DNA of 64,000 nucleotides from the NCBI RefSeq assembly GCF_014610845.1, contig NZ_JABTCG010000001.1:434001-498000 (forward strand), in the 5' to 3' direction. Within the stretch, counting starts at the first letter, position 1. The number at the start of each line of letters is the position of its first letter. The DNA is from Maribacter arenosus. GTDB taxonomy: Bacteria; Bacteroidota; Bacteroidia; Flavobacteriales; Flavobacteriaceae. Under the pieces are notes generated by a model. The model worked only from the letters and a program-made list of their open reading frames with translations, was not told where the DNA came from and searched no databases. The position numbers and the translations under genes are program-made. This document shows positions 53,966 through 62,689 of the stretch, piece after piece.

Positions 53966-54143
53966 CTCGCAAACATTATTTTAATAAATAGGTGCTCGTG
54001 AATCTCTTTTGAAATTATTTGGTTTCGCTTCTCTCAACCTAATCTCAAAATCGATTTCATTAACATTGCAGAAGGAACTTTTGGGAATAAATTTTTTCAA
54101 GAAACTGTAGTAAGCCAAAGCGCCAACTGGCTCATTCGAGAAA

Positions 54144-54160
54144 AAGGTCTACCAGACCTT
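54144..54160. repeat. AAGGTCT-N3-AGACCTT palindrome, copy 2
   Basis: AAGGTCTACCAGACCTT, 42 bases before the GC-rich palindrome at 54202. Confidence 0.6.
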
Positions 54161-54201
54161 TTCTTAACGCTCTGCCCTGCTTTTACCAAAGCTCAAGTTA
54201 C

Positions 54202-54223
54202 ACCTGCCTGCCGGCAGGCAGGT
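54202..54223. repeat. GC-rich palindrome, copy 3
   Basis: Perfect palindrome identical to copy 2, preceded by GCTCAAGTTAC, a flank also present at copy 4. Confidence 0.9.
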
Positions 54224-54349
54224 TGCGCGGTATATTATGGAACGGATTATTTCATTTGCATAATAAGCCATTATATAGAATTGCTTTGGAAGTCGTTTTT
54301 GGGAACTGTACTTTTTAATTTGCCCTTTACACTAGAATACCGTAAGGCC

Positions 54350-55861
54350 CTATTGCTCGGGTACAAGGCGCAAAAGCCGGCCAGGACCCTCTACCGCAAG
54401 GTACAGATAACCGTCTATACCCATATGCGCGTCGCGTACCCTGCCTATACCCTCCAATAGTGTTTCATGACCAATGACCTCGTTGCCATTCATCTTTAAA
54501 CGATGGAGGTATTCGAATTTGAGCGAGCCAACGAACAGATCATTTTTCCAATTTCCATAAAAATCGCTGGACACAAATGTCATACCACAGGGAGCAATGG
54601 AAGGAGTCCAGTAATATACGGGCTGTTCCATGCCATCCAATGCCGTAAGGTCTGTAAATGAGCTGCCATCATAATTGATGCCGTATGAAATAACGGGCCA
54701 ACCATTGTTGTTCCCTGCTTCCAAAATATTGATTTCATCACCTCCCTGAGGCCCATTCTCGCCTTCCCAAACCGCTCCAGTTTCCGGATGCAGGGTCATG
54801 CCTTGGGGGTTTCGCGTACCGTAGGTATAAATTGAATTGACTGCTCCTGCGGTATTATAAAAAGGATTATCGGTAGGAACTTGACCGTCGTCATGTATTC
54901 GGTGAATTTTACCAAGGGAATTGTCCAATTCCTGAGGGTACACATCCCTATAACCACGATCACCAACTGAAACATATAAATACCCATCAGTATCAAATTC
55001 CAGTCTTGAACCATAATGGTGAGAACTATTGAGATACGGAAGTGCCGTGAATATGTTCTCTACTTGCACTAAGTTGTTTCCCTCAAGCTTGGCCCTTGCT
55101 ACTGCCGTGGTTCTTTCGGATGAATTATTGGGGTTGACACGGGAATAGGATAGATAAACAAATGAATTGTTTTCAAAATCTGGATGTATGAGCACATCCA
55201 ACAATCCGCCCTGCCCTTGTGAAGCAACAGTTGGAACACCGGTAATTTCCGTCAATTGCTTATCAGTGCCTACCAAAAATAGGCCTCCCCCACGTTCGGT
55301 CACCAAAATTTCACCATTGGGCAATTGTGCTATCCCCCAGGGAATTCCGGGAATCTGATCTGTTATGGTTTCCAATCGGAAGTTAAGATCATCCGATGTG
55401 ATCAAACCAGACAAATCGGGGTTGTCCTCCTCCAACATTGCTTTGGTTTTTCCATCGATCTCGGTAAGTATATAGTTGGTCAAAACCTCGATTTCTTGTG
55501 CACTTAACGTAGCACCGTACGCTGGCATACCATTACCTGAATACCCATTTGATATGGATTCTATGACATCTTCCACGGAATTGCCATAGGTCCAATCGCG
55601 TTCAACAAATGAGGCCAGGTCCTGTCCGTGGCAACCGCCACATTGATTTCGATATGTGAGGGCCACATTTTCAAGATCAACAATTTCATTGTATGGATCA
55701 ATTTCTTCTTCGGGTGACTCGGGATCCTGCGAATTGTTACAGCCCAAAAGTATGAACATAAAAAACAGCAACACCAATTGCGTTGTTGTTTTCAACCATT
55801 TGCTTGTGTACTTTAATTTGAACGTAATTTCAGAAGACAGATTTGAGGTGATTGGGGCCAT
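54350..55861 (-). CDS. Cytochrome c domain fused to PQQ-type sugar dehydrogenase
   Basis: A 503-residue exported protein. A hydrophobic segment with lipobox-like LGCNN (Cys near 41) is followed by a cytochrome c domain (residues 55-145) with the haem motif CGGCHG and the Met ligand in NGMPAYGATLS. Residues 155-503 are a six-bladed propeller of the glucose/sorbosone (soluble aldose) dehydrogenase type: GILVTERGGGLF-like ILVTERGGG, LDVLIHPDFENNSFVYLSYS (20 residues), YGTRNPQGM and WEGENGPQGGDEIN. It would oxidise a sugar and pass electrons to its own haem, then to the respiratory chain. The fusion order is less usual than separate genes. Confidence 0.9.
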   Translation of the reverse strand: MAPITSNLSSEITFKLKYTSKWLKTTTQLVLLFFMFILLGCNNSQDPESPEEEIDPYNEIVDLENVALTYRNQCGGCHGQDLASFVERDWTYGNSVEDVIESISNGYSGNGMPAYGATLSAQEIEVLTNYILTEIDGKTKAMLEEDNPDLSGLITSDDLNFRLETITDQIPGIPWGIAQLPNGEILVTERGGGLFLVGTDKQLTEITGVPTVASQGQGGLLDVLIHPDFENNSFVYLSYSRVNPNNSSERTTAVARAKLEGNNLVQVENIFTALPYLNSSHHYGSRLEFDTDGYLYVSVGDRGYRDVYPQELDNSLGKIHRIHDDGQVPTDNPFYNTAGAVNSIYTYGTRNPQGMTLHPETGAVWEGENGPQGGDEINILEAGNNNGWPVISYGINYDGSSFTDLTALDGMEQPVYYWTPSIAPCGMTFVSSDFYGNWKNDLFVGSLKFEYLHRLKMNGNEVIGHETLLEGIGRVRDAHMGIDGYLYLAVEGPGRLLRLVPEQ

Positions 55862-56171
55862 AACACTTTGTATATCAACTTTATAAAAATATAACGTTCT
55901 TTATTAGAATAAATTATTGGGTTGGGAAGTCGAAATGGCATTGGGTATCAGTAGATCAGTGCTAAGTGCTAGTTTAATTTCGCTAAAAATCGGCCGCTGG
56001 GTAATTGCTTTTGCCACGGGTTATGTAAAATTACTCATGTAATTTCTTGTTTTTACAGGAATTCGTGAATGCTGCGCATTTGCCGCTACCATGCACTCGA
56101 TTATTTTACACACAATTAGTATTATAGCAGCCGCATCAACTCGCAGCTTTTATAATTGCTGGTTATCAGGA
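55862..56171. other. Intergenic region with interspersed repeat
   Basis: No gene is supported. Most of it is the second copy of the 94-base repeat (55996-56087) plus AT-rich flanks. It separates the sugar dehydrogenase from the metal ATPase operon. Confidence 0.6.
55996..56087 (+). repeat. 94-base interspersed repeat, copy 2
   Basis: GCTGGGTAATTGCTTTTG to GCGCATTTGCCGCT, 92 bases, same orientation as copy 1 at 50401. Differences are mainly transitions and a changed segment around 56041-56058. Confidence 0.8.
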
Positions 56172-58136
56172 CTAACTCCAATTCATTCTCTGCAATCTAA
56201 CTGCGTTCAAAATAGCCAATAATGCTACACCTACATCAGCAAACACAGCTTCCCACATTGTGGCAAGTCCACCAGCACCAAGAATAAGAACTATGATTTT
56301 TATACCGAAAGCCAATACGATATTTTGCCAAACGATACGTCTTGTAGAGCGTCCTATTTTAATCGCTCTGGCAATCTTACTCGGTTGGTCGTTTTGAATG
56401 ATGACATCTGCCGTTTCAATAGCAACATCACTTCCTAAACCGCCCATGGCTATGCCTACATCACTTGCAGCCAAAACAGGGGCATCGTTAATGCCATCGC
56501 CAACAAAGGCAACCTTCATATCTGGTTGTGCTTTGAGTTTTTCTACTTCATTGAGTTTGTCCTCGGGAAGTAATCCGCCCTTCGCCCAATCGATACCTAA
56601 TTCTTTGGCCACTTGTTGGGTAATGGAATCCTTATCGCCCGAAAGCATAATAATGTTGGAGATACCTGATTCGCGAATTTGTTTTATAGCTTGATGGGCA
56701 TCTTCCTTTAACGCATCAGCAAAGGTAACGTATCCCGCAAATTTTCCCTCTATTCCTACCATCACAATAGATTCGACAATGGAATCTGTTTCTGATGGAA
56801 CGTCAATAGCATTTGCAGTCATTAAGGCTTTGTTTCCTACTAGAACCGTTTTTCCGTTTACCGTTCCTTTCAGTCCCTTTCCTGCAATTTCAGATACTAC
56901 GCTGGCATTGTAATCTGCTCCTTCCGCCTTGTATTCCATAATGGCCTTGGCGATGGGATGGGTAGATTGTTCTTCTATTGCCATTAGGTATTTCATAAAG
57001 TCCTCTTGCGCGAAAGCGGAATCGTTTACAACCTCTTTTATTTTAAATACTCCTTTTGTAACCGTTCCGGTCTTATCCATTACCACCGTATTTACTTTGG
57101 TCATTGCATCAAGAAAAGAGGCTCCTTTGAATAAAATTCCGTTACGGGAAGCAGCACCCAATCCACCAAAATATCCTAACGGAATGGAAATCACAAGCGC
57201 ACAAGGGCAAGAGATTACAAGAAAAATCAAAGCTCGGTATAACCAATCCGTAAAGACGTAATCATCGACAAAGAAATAAGGAAGCAACGTGAGTCCTATG
57301 GCCATAAAAACCACGATAGGCGTGTAAATGCGAGCAAATTTTCTAATAAATAATTCTGTTTTGGATTTTCGTGCCGTAGCATGCTGGACCATATCCAGTA
57401 TTCGGGCAATGGAGCTGTCTTTGAATTCTTTAGTCGTTTCAATTTCCACGACACTATCAAGATTTATACTACCTGCAAACACAGACGCTCCTTTATGGAT
57501 GGTATCAGGCTTACTTTCGCCAGTAAGGGCAGCAGTATTAAAAGAACCTTTATCCGAAAGTAAAGTTCCATCTAGAGGCACTTTTTCTCCTACACGCACC
57601 TGAATTCTTTCGCCTATTGCAACAGTTTCAGGACTTACCGAAATAAAGTCACCATTTCGATTGACCAGCGCTTCATTAGGCCGAACATCCAATAATGCCT
57701 TTATATTCCCTTTGGCTTTATTAACTGCTGCTTGTTGAAACAATTCGCCCACGGCATAAAACAGCATTACAGCCACACCTTCTGGATATTCGCCTATGGC
57801 GAAAGCACCCAATGTTGCAATCGACATTAGAAAAAACTCTGTGAAGAAATCTCCATTTTTAATACTTTTCCAACCTTCTTTAATTACTGGAAATCCAACA
57901 GGTATGTAAGCAATGGTATACCAAACAATTCTCGCCCAACCTTCAAAAAATGGTAAAGCATCAAAATAATCAATGGCAATACCTATCATGAGCATTATAA
58001 AACTTATGATGGCAGGGATATAGGTTTTTAATCTGGAAACACTCTCAGGACTACTTTGATTATGCCCATCATCGTGCCTATGTTCTTCTTTCGAATTAGG
58101 CTTTAGATCTCTTAAATTGAGTTTCTTTTTTTTCAT
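56172..58136 (-). CDS. Heavy-metal P1B-type ATPase, Zn/Cd class
   Basis: A 654-residue cation pump. The N-terminus has a His/Asp-rich tail (HRHDDGHNQ) and no CxxC heavy-metal domain. Motifs in order: phosphatase loop TGES, the transport-site SCPC in VISCPCALVIS, phosphorylation Asp in DKTGTVT, HP in STHPIAKA, GDGINDAPVLA, and the ADVG Asp in the last helix (VFADVGVALLAILNA), which is the Zn/Cd/Pb (ZntA) type signature. It exports Zn or Cd from the cytosol. It overlaps the DUF3703 gene by four bases in an operon with a Fur-family regulator. Confidence 0.92.
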   Translation of the reverse strand: MKKKKLNLRDLKPNSKEEHRHDDGHNQSSPESVSRLKTYIPAIISFIMLMIGIAIDYFDALPFFEGWARIVWYTIAYIPVGFPVIKEGWKSIKNGDFFTEFFLMSIATLGAFAIGEYPEGVAVMLFYAVGELFQQAAVNKAKGNIKALLDVRPNEALVNRNGDFISVSPETVAIGERIQVRVGEKVPLDGTLLSDKGSFNTAALTGESKPDTIHKGASVFAGSINLDSVVEIETTKEFKDSSIARILDMVQHATARKSKTELFIRKFARIYTPIVVFMAIGLTLLPYFFVDDYVFTDWLYRALIFLVISCPCALVISIPLGYFGGLGAASRNGILFKGASFLDAMTKVNTVVMDKTGTVTKGVFKIKEVVNDSAFAQEDFMKYLMAIEEQSTHPIAKAIMEYKAEGADYNASVVSEIAGKGLKGTVNGKTVLVGNKALMTANAIDVPSETDSIVESIVMVGIEGKFAGYVTFADALKEDAHQAIKQIRESGISNIIMLSGDKDSITQQVAKELGIDWAKGGLLPEDKLNEVEKLKAQPDMKVAFVGDGINDAPVLAASDVGIAMGGLGSDVAIETADVIIQNDQPSKIARAIKIGRSTRRIVWQNIVLAFGIKIIVLILGAGGLATMWEAVFADVGVALLAILNAVRLQRMNWS

Positions 58137-58501
58137 TTTGTGTTGAGCAATGTTTTAATATCATCAGGTATAGGCAAAGGTCTTAATGGCGGAACATTTG
58201 TTCCTCCTGTATTGCCAAGTGGTACGTGATCAATGAACGATTTCCAACCGCCAACAATTAATCTAATGATTTGTCCAAATACTTCTTTGGTATTCTTCTC
58301 CATCACTCCAAACTTTAGCATTAACCAATGTGAATAGGTATGCTCAATTGGGTAAGATTGACCTATAATATGACTTCTTTCCAAATGATACCAAGCCGTA
58401 CTGAACTGTCTATTTTCTAAAAAGTAGCGATAAAGCTCTAGTTCTTTATTGTAGGCCTGTTTAAGATGTTTTGGTATTTTTATATTAAACCTCATATCCA
58501 T
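58133..58501 (-). CDS. DUF3703 family protein
   Basis: A 122-residue soluble protein that matches the DUF3703 pattern: YRYFLENRQFSTAWYHLERSH (in part STAWYHLERSHIIGQ), then HTYSHWLMLKFGV and GNTGGTNVPPLRPLPIPDDI. The His-rich helices suggest metal handling, and the family commonly accompanies heavy-metal exporters. It lies between the Fur-type gene and the P-type ATPase with a four-base overlap into the latter. Confidence 0.88.
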   Translation of the reverse strand: MDMRFNIKIPKHLKQAYNKELELYRYFLENRQFSTAWYHLERSHIIGQSYPIEHTYSHWLMLKFGVMEKNTKEVFGQIIRLIVGGWKSFIDHVPLGNTGGTNVPPLRPLPIPDDIKTLLNTK

Positions 58502-58548
58502 TGATTTTGGATAAAATTAGTTTAATAGCTAGTGCAATGGAAGTGCAT

Positions 58549-58965
58549 TTACTGGCCACTACATCTATCACAAATACCTTTTACTACCAAGTTTACGTTT
58601 TCTGAAACAAAACCCTCTGGAACTTTGATCTGTGGTATTTTATGTTCTGTTAAACAAACCGTTTCATTGCAATTATTACAATGAAAATGCAAATGCAAGT
58701 CGGTTTTTATATCACAACTACAACCTTCCTCACATAAAGCATACTTGGTAATCCCTGTGCCATCGTCAATCTGATGCACAATATCATTTTCCTCAAAGGT
58801 TTTTATAGTTCTGTAGAGCGTAGTTCTATCTGCCTTTTCAAAAGCATTTTCAATATTACTTAGGGTTACAGCTGCCTTGTTTTCTGCAAGAAACTTATAT
58901 ATCAATAACCGCATTGCCGTAACACGAATTTCTTTTGATTCCAATAATTGTTCTATTGTTTCCAT
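58549..58965 (-). CDS. Fur-family metalloregulator
   Basis: A 138-residue regulator with a winged helix (residues 1-80; VTLSNIENAFEKADRTTLYRTIKTF, quoted as ADRTTLYRTIKTF) and a dimerisation/metal domain (LHLHFHCNNCNETVCL, and GICDRCSGQ) that supplies the structural CxxC pairs. It is the first gene of the operon with DUF3703 and the Zn-type ATPase, so it probably senses zinc or another divalent metal and controls their export. No operator could be picked out by eye. Confidence 0.92.
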   Translation of the reverse strand: METIEQLLESKEIRVTAMRLLIYKFLAENKAAVTLSNIENAFEKADRTTLYRTIKTFEENDIVHQIDDGTGITKYALCEEGCSCDIKTDLHLHFHCNNCNETVCLTEHKIPQIKVPEGFVSENVNLVVKGICDRCSGQ

Positions 58966-59180
58966 ACATCATCGGTTTCACGTTTGTAATTATCTGCTGA
59001 TTATATATATAAAGTATGCAGGTGTAAATCCCATTTTTGCCATCCTGATTCTTTATTCAACCTCTTAACATTTTATCTATAATTCGATTTTCGTCCCTAA
59101 ATATAGACTTTTGCGGTAGAATACCATTACACACACACGCCTGAGGCTGGCAAGCTATTACCCTCCCCTCCTACCGTCTG

Positions 59181-59199
59181 CTCGCGTAAAAAGTGTTTA
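59181..59199 (+). repeat. GTAAAAAGTGTTTA module, copy 2
   Basis: CTCGCGTAAAAAGTGTTTA, 143 bases before the GC-rich palindrome copy 4; in the first locus the distance is about 237 bases. Confidence 0.6.
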
Positions 59200-59341
59200 T
59201 TCATTGCTTGTTTATTGTTTTTCTAAGGTATTCATGAACCTCGTTCCTCGGTTTCATTACCTTAGAAGAAGAAAGTTTTTAGAAAGAAAAAAATCAAAGA
59301 AGATGGTAACGACTTTCGCTTTAAACCAAGGCTCAAGTTAC

Positions 59342-59363
59342 ACCTGCCTGCCGACAGGCAGGT
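59342..59363. repeat. GC-rich palindrome, copy 4
   Basis: One base from the perfect palindrome (CCGA for CCGG in the centre), preceded by CTCAAGTTAC as at copy 3. Confidence 0.85.
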
Positions 59364-59487
59364 AACGCAAGACATTATGGCTTATTTATAGGAATTCCCG
59401 TCCTAACTGGAGAATCACATTTTATCGCGTATGTCAAAGCCGTTTAATTGGAATGCTTATGAATATTAGTAGATAGGGTACTATTTA

Positions 59488-60312
59488 TTACAACACCTTA
59501 CCACTATCCAACCATCGCTGCAAAAGGGTATCGTTATGGGAAATAGCTACAAGATGAAATTTAGTGAAATGCTTGAAAACACTTGAATCTTTCAACGTTT
59601 CCATACAAACCGAGACTGGATAAAGATAGTTGGAATGGATCAGAAATAGTTCGCCTTCACGTTTTAAAAGATAGCCCACATGCCCCTCGTCAAAACCTAT
59701 AAAGTAGAGTCCCTCTTTCGTTAAATGATCGATCTCTTCAAAGGCTTTTTCTGGGGTATCGTGAACAACTTGATTTATTTCGGATCCACAACTGATCATT
59801 TTAGCCTCGTCAATAGGTGATTTTTGCGCCAATGTAAACCGATTGAGATTTATACCCATGTCGCGCAAGGTGGTTGATATAAAATAACCACATGCAATTT
59901 TGCCTTGGTTGGGTATCGCGGTATGACCTCCGAAACTCCAAGGAGTGCCGTACCAGTGGGGTATGATCTTGTCTACCAATTGATCGGCAAAAGCGCTTCT
60001 TATGTTATCAAAAGAAATAGTGCCCAACCGAAGGCCTTCTTTTAAACGCAAACGAAGTTGATCGGCATCTATTTTTGCACTTGCATAAGAATCTGCAATA
60101 CTATCGACATCTGTTTTAAACCCTAAGGTTATCCCTTCTGTAAAACTCCTGGTTTCCTCTATAGGCAAGGGCTTTTCAACAACAAGGCCATACGAGGGTG
60201 CCACTTTTTCCAATTTAGCTGGCACTTCGTTTATAAAGCCAAAAGAGAGTAATAGCGAAAAAAATAACATGGTTTTATTAAGATTTGGAATCACACTTTG
60301 TAATGATAACAT
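59488..60312 (-). CDS. Secreted protein, putative papain-like (NlpC/P60-type) fold
   Basis: A 274-residue exported protein with a hydrophobic N-terminal segment (14-27). A central region has WYGTPWSFGGHTAIPNQGKI leading to Cys141 in IACGYFIS, followed by His211 in DEGHVGYLL and a later HSNYLYPV. The order Cys-helix, then GHVG strand, then a polar residue fits NlpC/P60-like amidases, but the core Cys motif (ACGYF) is only a partial match, so hydrolase activity is an inference. The next gene upstream shows a similar Cys/His spacing. Confidence 0.65.
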   Translation of the reverse strand: MLSLQSVIPNLNKTMLFFSLLLSFGFINEVPAKLEKVAPSYGLVVEKPLPIEETRSFTEGITLGFKTDVDSIADSYASAKIDADQLRLRLKEGLRLGTISFDNIRSAFADQLVDKIIPHWYGTPWSFGGHTAIPNQGKIACGYFISTTLRDMGINLNRFTLAQKSPIDEAKMISCGSEINQVVHDTPEKAFEEIDHLTKEGLYFIGFDEGHVGYLLKREGELFLIHSNYLYPVSVCMETLKDSSVFKHFTKFHLVAISHNDTLLQRWLDSGKVL

Positions 60313-60373
60313 ATTAGGAAAGAAGAAATTACAATAAAAATGTTAAATTTTTATTAGACTGCATATTCGCACT

Positions 60374-61318
60374 TTAGATACTGAGATTCACACCCCACCA
60401 AACTTCATAATCGTTAGGTATTAAAGGTCTGTAGCTTTGAAAACCTTGATCGGCAATTTCAAGCCCGATAATTGCATTTTTTTCATCGCGTACATAGCTT
60501 ATAAAAATGAACGAATGTCCATAAGGATCTAGTTTTTTAACGTCTGCCCCTTGCACCACCTGCTCATAATCTTCTTTAAACCGCCATACTTGCATAAGTG
60601 CCCCAGGCCTTAATCGGCCACTCCAAATGCCTGATGAATCGACCAAAGTACCCATACCTGCGTAGGCAATGGCACCAGCATTGCCCTTACCCCTATACTT
60701 TTCGGGAAGGCTTCGCCATCCGTGGTGTGTTTCCGAAGCGGATGAGTAAAGTAAATTAAATACCTGCTTTTTGGTGAAGGATTTTGTGGCCATGCTATCC
60801 GGTAGATCTTGATATAGCGAATGACTATGAACCTCTTTATATGCTTGTTCAAATCGAGTTTTACTTACGGTTAGGCAATGGCCTTTAGGCTCTTTATTTT
60901 CGCTTTTGAGATAATTTTCCACTATTTTATCAGCTACCGGACTTTTAAGGTTTGAAGCATTAGAATTTGTAAATCCTTCTGCGAAAATAGCCTGTGGTAC
61001 AATTTCGTTTTCTTCCGTACTGGTAATGCTTTGTGTCAATGAATCTTTAGCGTTGGTTGGGATTGGTGATGTTAGCTCTTGTTTTTGACCAATAGCTTCA
61101 TGATTATCAAAACCATAATCCTGATTGGCAGTTGTCGTATTGCCATTACTATGATGTACTTGTGTAGCATTTTGATCCGAACCCAAAATGTTTGTTTCCG
61201 GCTTCATTTTTTTGGTCGATGAACATGCCAATAGCATAAGACCTATAAGACCTATAAGAACTATAAATGCAGAGTAAGAAATTGAATTCTTTGGTAATAT
61301 TTTTAATGGGTTCCTCAT
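60374..61318 (-). CDS. Lipoprotein of unknown function, possible papain-like fold
   Basis: A 314-residue lipoprotein with lipobox GLMLLACSS (Cys32). Residues 35-130 are low complexity, rich in Asn, Thr and Ser, and probably unfolded. The C-terminal domain (135-314) has Cys148 in KGHCLTVSKTRF, an ETHHGWRSLP loop, and His268 in DPYGHSFIFISYV followed by GLEIADQGFQSY. This Cys-His-Asp order may reflect an NlpC/CHAP-like fold, as in the neighbouring gene 61 bases away. The signal-sequence DNA holds a 9-base direct repeat (CCTATAAGA), giving LIGLIG. No family is recognised. Confidence 0.6.
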   Translation of the reverse strand: MRNPLKILPKNSISYSAFIVLIGLIGLMLLACSSTKKMKPETNILGSDQNATQVHHSNGNTTTANQDYGFDNHEAIGQKQELTSPIPTNAKDSLTQSITSTEENEIVPQAIFAEGFTNSNASNLKSPVADKIVENYLKSENKEPKGHCLTVSKTRFEQAYKEVHSHSLYQDLPDSMATKSFTKKQVFNLLYSSASETHHGWRSLPEKYRGKGNAGAIAYAGMGTLVDSSGIWSGRLRPGALMQVWRFKEDYEQVVQGADVKKLDPYGHSFIFISYVRDEKNAIIGLEIADQGFQSYRPLIPNDYEVWWGVNLSI

Positions 61319-61591
61319 TTCTCAAGCTTGTTTTCACGTTTTTTATTGATCACCTTAGCTTAACCTAGTAGTTGCCTTAGTGCAACGTTTTCCACCCACC
61401 ATGATAACTAATTTCAGGAATTGTCTATGTTTCATAAAATCAAAGCTAGTTGATCTAATGGCACAAAAAAATGATGCTTATCAGTCTAGATGGGAAAGAA
61501 TTTTAGATTGTTAATCACATGTTATCCTTAAATAATAGCACATTATAAAATTTGAAAAGTGATCGAGGCTCTAAATGTAATTTCACTAAAA

Positions 61592-62218
61592 TTAAATTTC
61601 AGGCAACCTATTTCTTTTCAGCATAAGCCAGATACTTAATGTAAGTTCCGCAATGGCCATTGTTAACATTATAATTACCCCAAGAATTTCAGGAAGATTA
61701 AACTCTATAAAAAATACGATATAGGTTAAAGATGCCAACACCAGTAAAATGCCTAGGCTTTTTGGGATATATGCTGACTTGAAGACCGAATAACCAAGTA
61801 CAAAGATGTGCAGGACAAAAAACAGGTATCCTAAGAGTTTTATGGATGCATAGTTGTAAACATCGATAATATGAAACCACAGTGCGAGCAATGCAATTAT
61901 TAAAGTAAAAGCGTAAAGCAACCTGAGAACTGCCGTTAGCGCCGCAAGAAACTTATTCGCGGGTTTTAGAACCACATAAAGTGCGAGGCCAATAATAGCA
62001 TCAAGGACAAGTACGAGTAGATAGCCGACAACAGCAAAACCGAAGCGTCTTCCAATAGCTTCAATATCTCTGACCAAAGCTTCCGTATCCCCCGGTACGA
62101 CAAAATTGGCCAATAGAATATCATCAACGATGGTTACGATGAAAATCGAGGTAATAAACGCAATTCCAACAACCATTGCTGCTTTGCTTGTTGATAAACT
62201 AAGACTGCTATTTTTCAT
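61592..62218 (-). CDS. DUF4386 membrane protein
   Basis: A 208-residue integral membrane protein with six hydrophobic segments, matching the DUF4386 pattern: MVVGIAFITSIFIVTIVDDI at the N-terminus, LPEILGVIIMLTMAIAELTL at the end, and the SIPKSLGI-like motif YIPKSLGILLVLAS. The family is widespread in Bacteroidota and Firmicutes, with no known activity. Monocistronic by spacing. Confidence 0.85.
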   Translation of the reverse strand: MKNSSLSLSTSKAAMVVGIAFITSIFIVTIVDDILLANFVVPGDTEALVRDIEAIGRRFGFAVVGYLLVLVLDAIIGLALYVVLKPANKFLAALTAVLRLLYAFTLIIALLALWFHIIDVYNYASIKLLGYLFFVLHIFVLGYSVFKSAYIPKSLGILLVLASLTYIVFFIEFNLPEILGVIIMLTMAIAELTLSIWLMLKRNRLPEI

Positions 62219-62689
62219 GGCATATCTTTTCTACTTATAACTTTTATTTATTCCGCTTGTCTTTTTGATATGCAATGCCATCAATAAACATTTCATCAGT
62301 GACAATTAAATTGCTACCACCCCGCCAAGGATCAAATCTAATTGAATACTGCCCTCGACGATGACTTTACCAGCTTATGCCACTCCATTCCTGTTTGCCT
62401 TGGCATTGATGTATTCGGCATCCCCTGCTTCGGAAATAGCGTCATTTTGAGTTTCCGAAACAGTAACCAATTCCCCAGTTTTTGCTATGTCATGGAAAAT
62501 ACAGACAGCATTAATCCTAAAAATGAAGTAGTGTTTCCTTGCTAAAGTAATTTTTGATTTACTAGAGTAAAGTAATTCAATATCAATAGGTTATGAAATG
62601 ATATAGGTCAGGTTGAAGCATATTTATCCGTCGCTGAAAATTACTATGCGTTTTGTACAGTGCGCTAGAGACTTTTGACTTAATGCACT
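62219..62689. other. Intergenic region with a possible decayed frame
   Basis: No intact gene is supported. On the minus strand about 30 codons (roughly 62251-62350) read QYSIRFDPWRGGSNLIVTDE and on to a stop, which looks protein-like but has no start and stops upstream, so it may be the tail of a lost gene. Confidence 0.35.

Larger units (their letters stand above)
53533..54349. other. Repeat-bearing intergenic region (0.8 kb)
   Basis: No gene is supported. It contains a CTCG(T)GTAAAAAGTGTTTA module (53947), an AAGGTCT palindrome (54144) and a GC-rich palindrome preceded by CTCAAGTTAC (54192-54223). The same modules in the same order, except the AAGGTCT element, occur at 59181-59363. Confidence 0.6.
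58966..59487. other. Intergenic region with composite repeat
   Basis: No gene is supported. It begins with the Fur-operon promoter region (AT-rich, TATATATA near 59003) and continues into the GTAAAAAGTGTTTA module (59181), a purine-rich stretch near 59266-59305 and the fourth GC-rich palindrome (59342). Confidence 0.6.
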
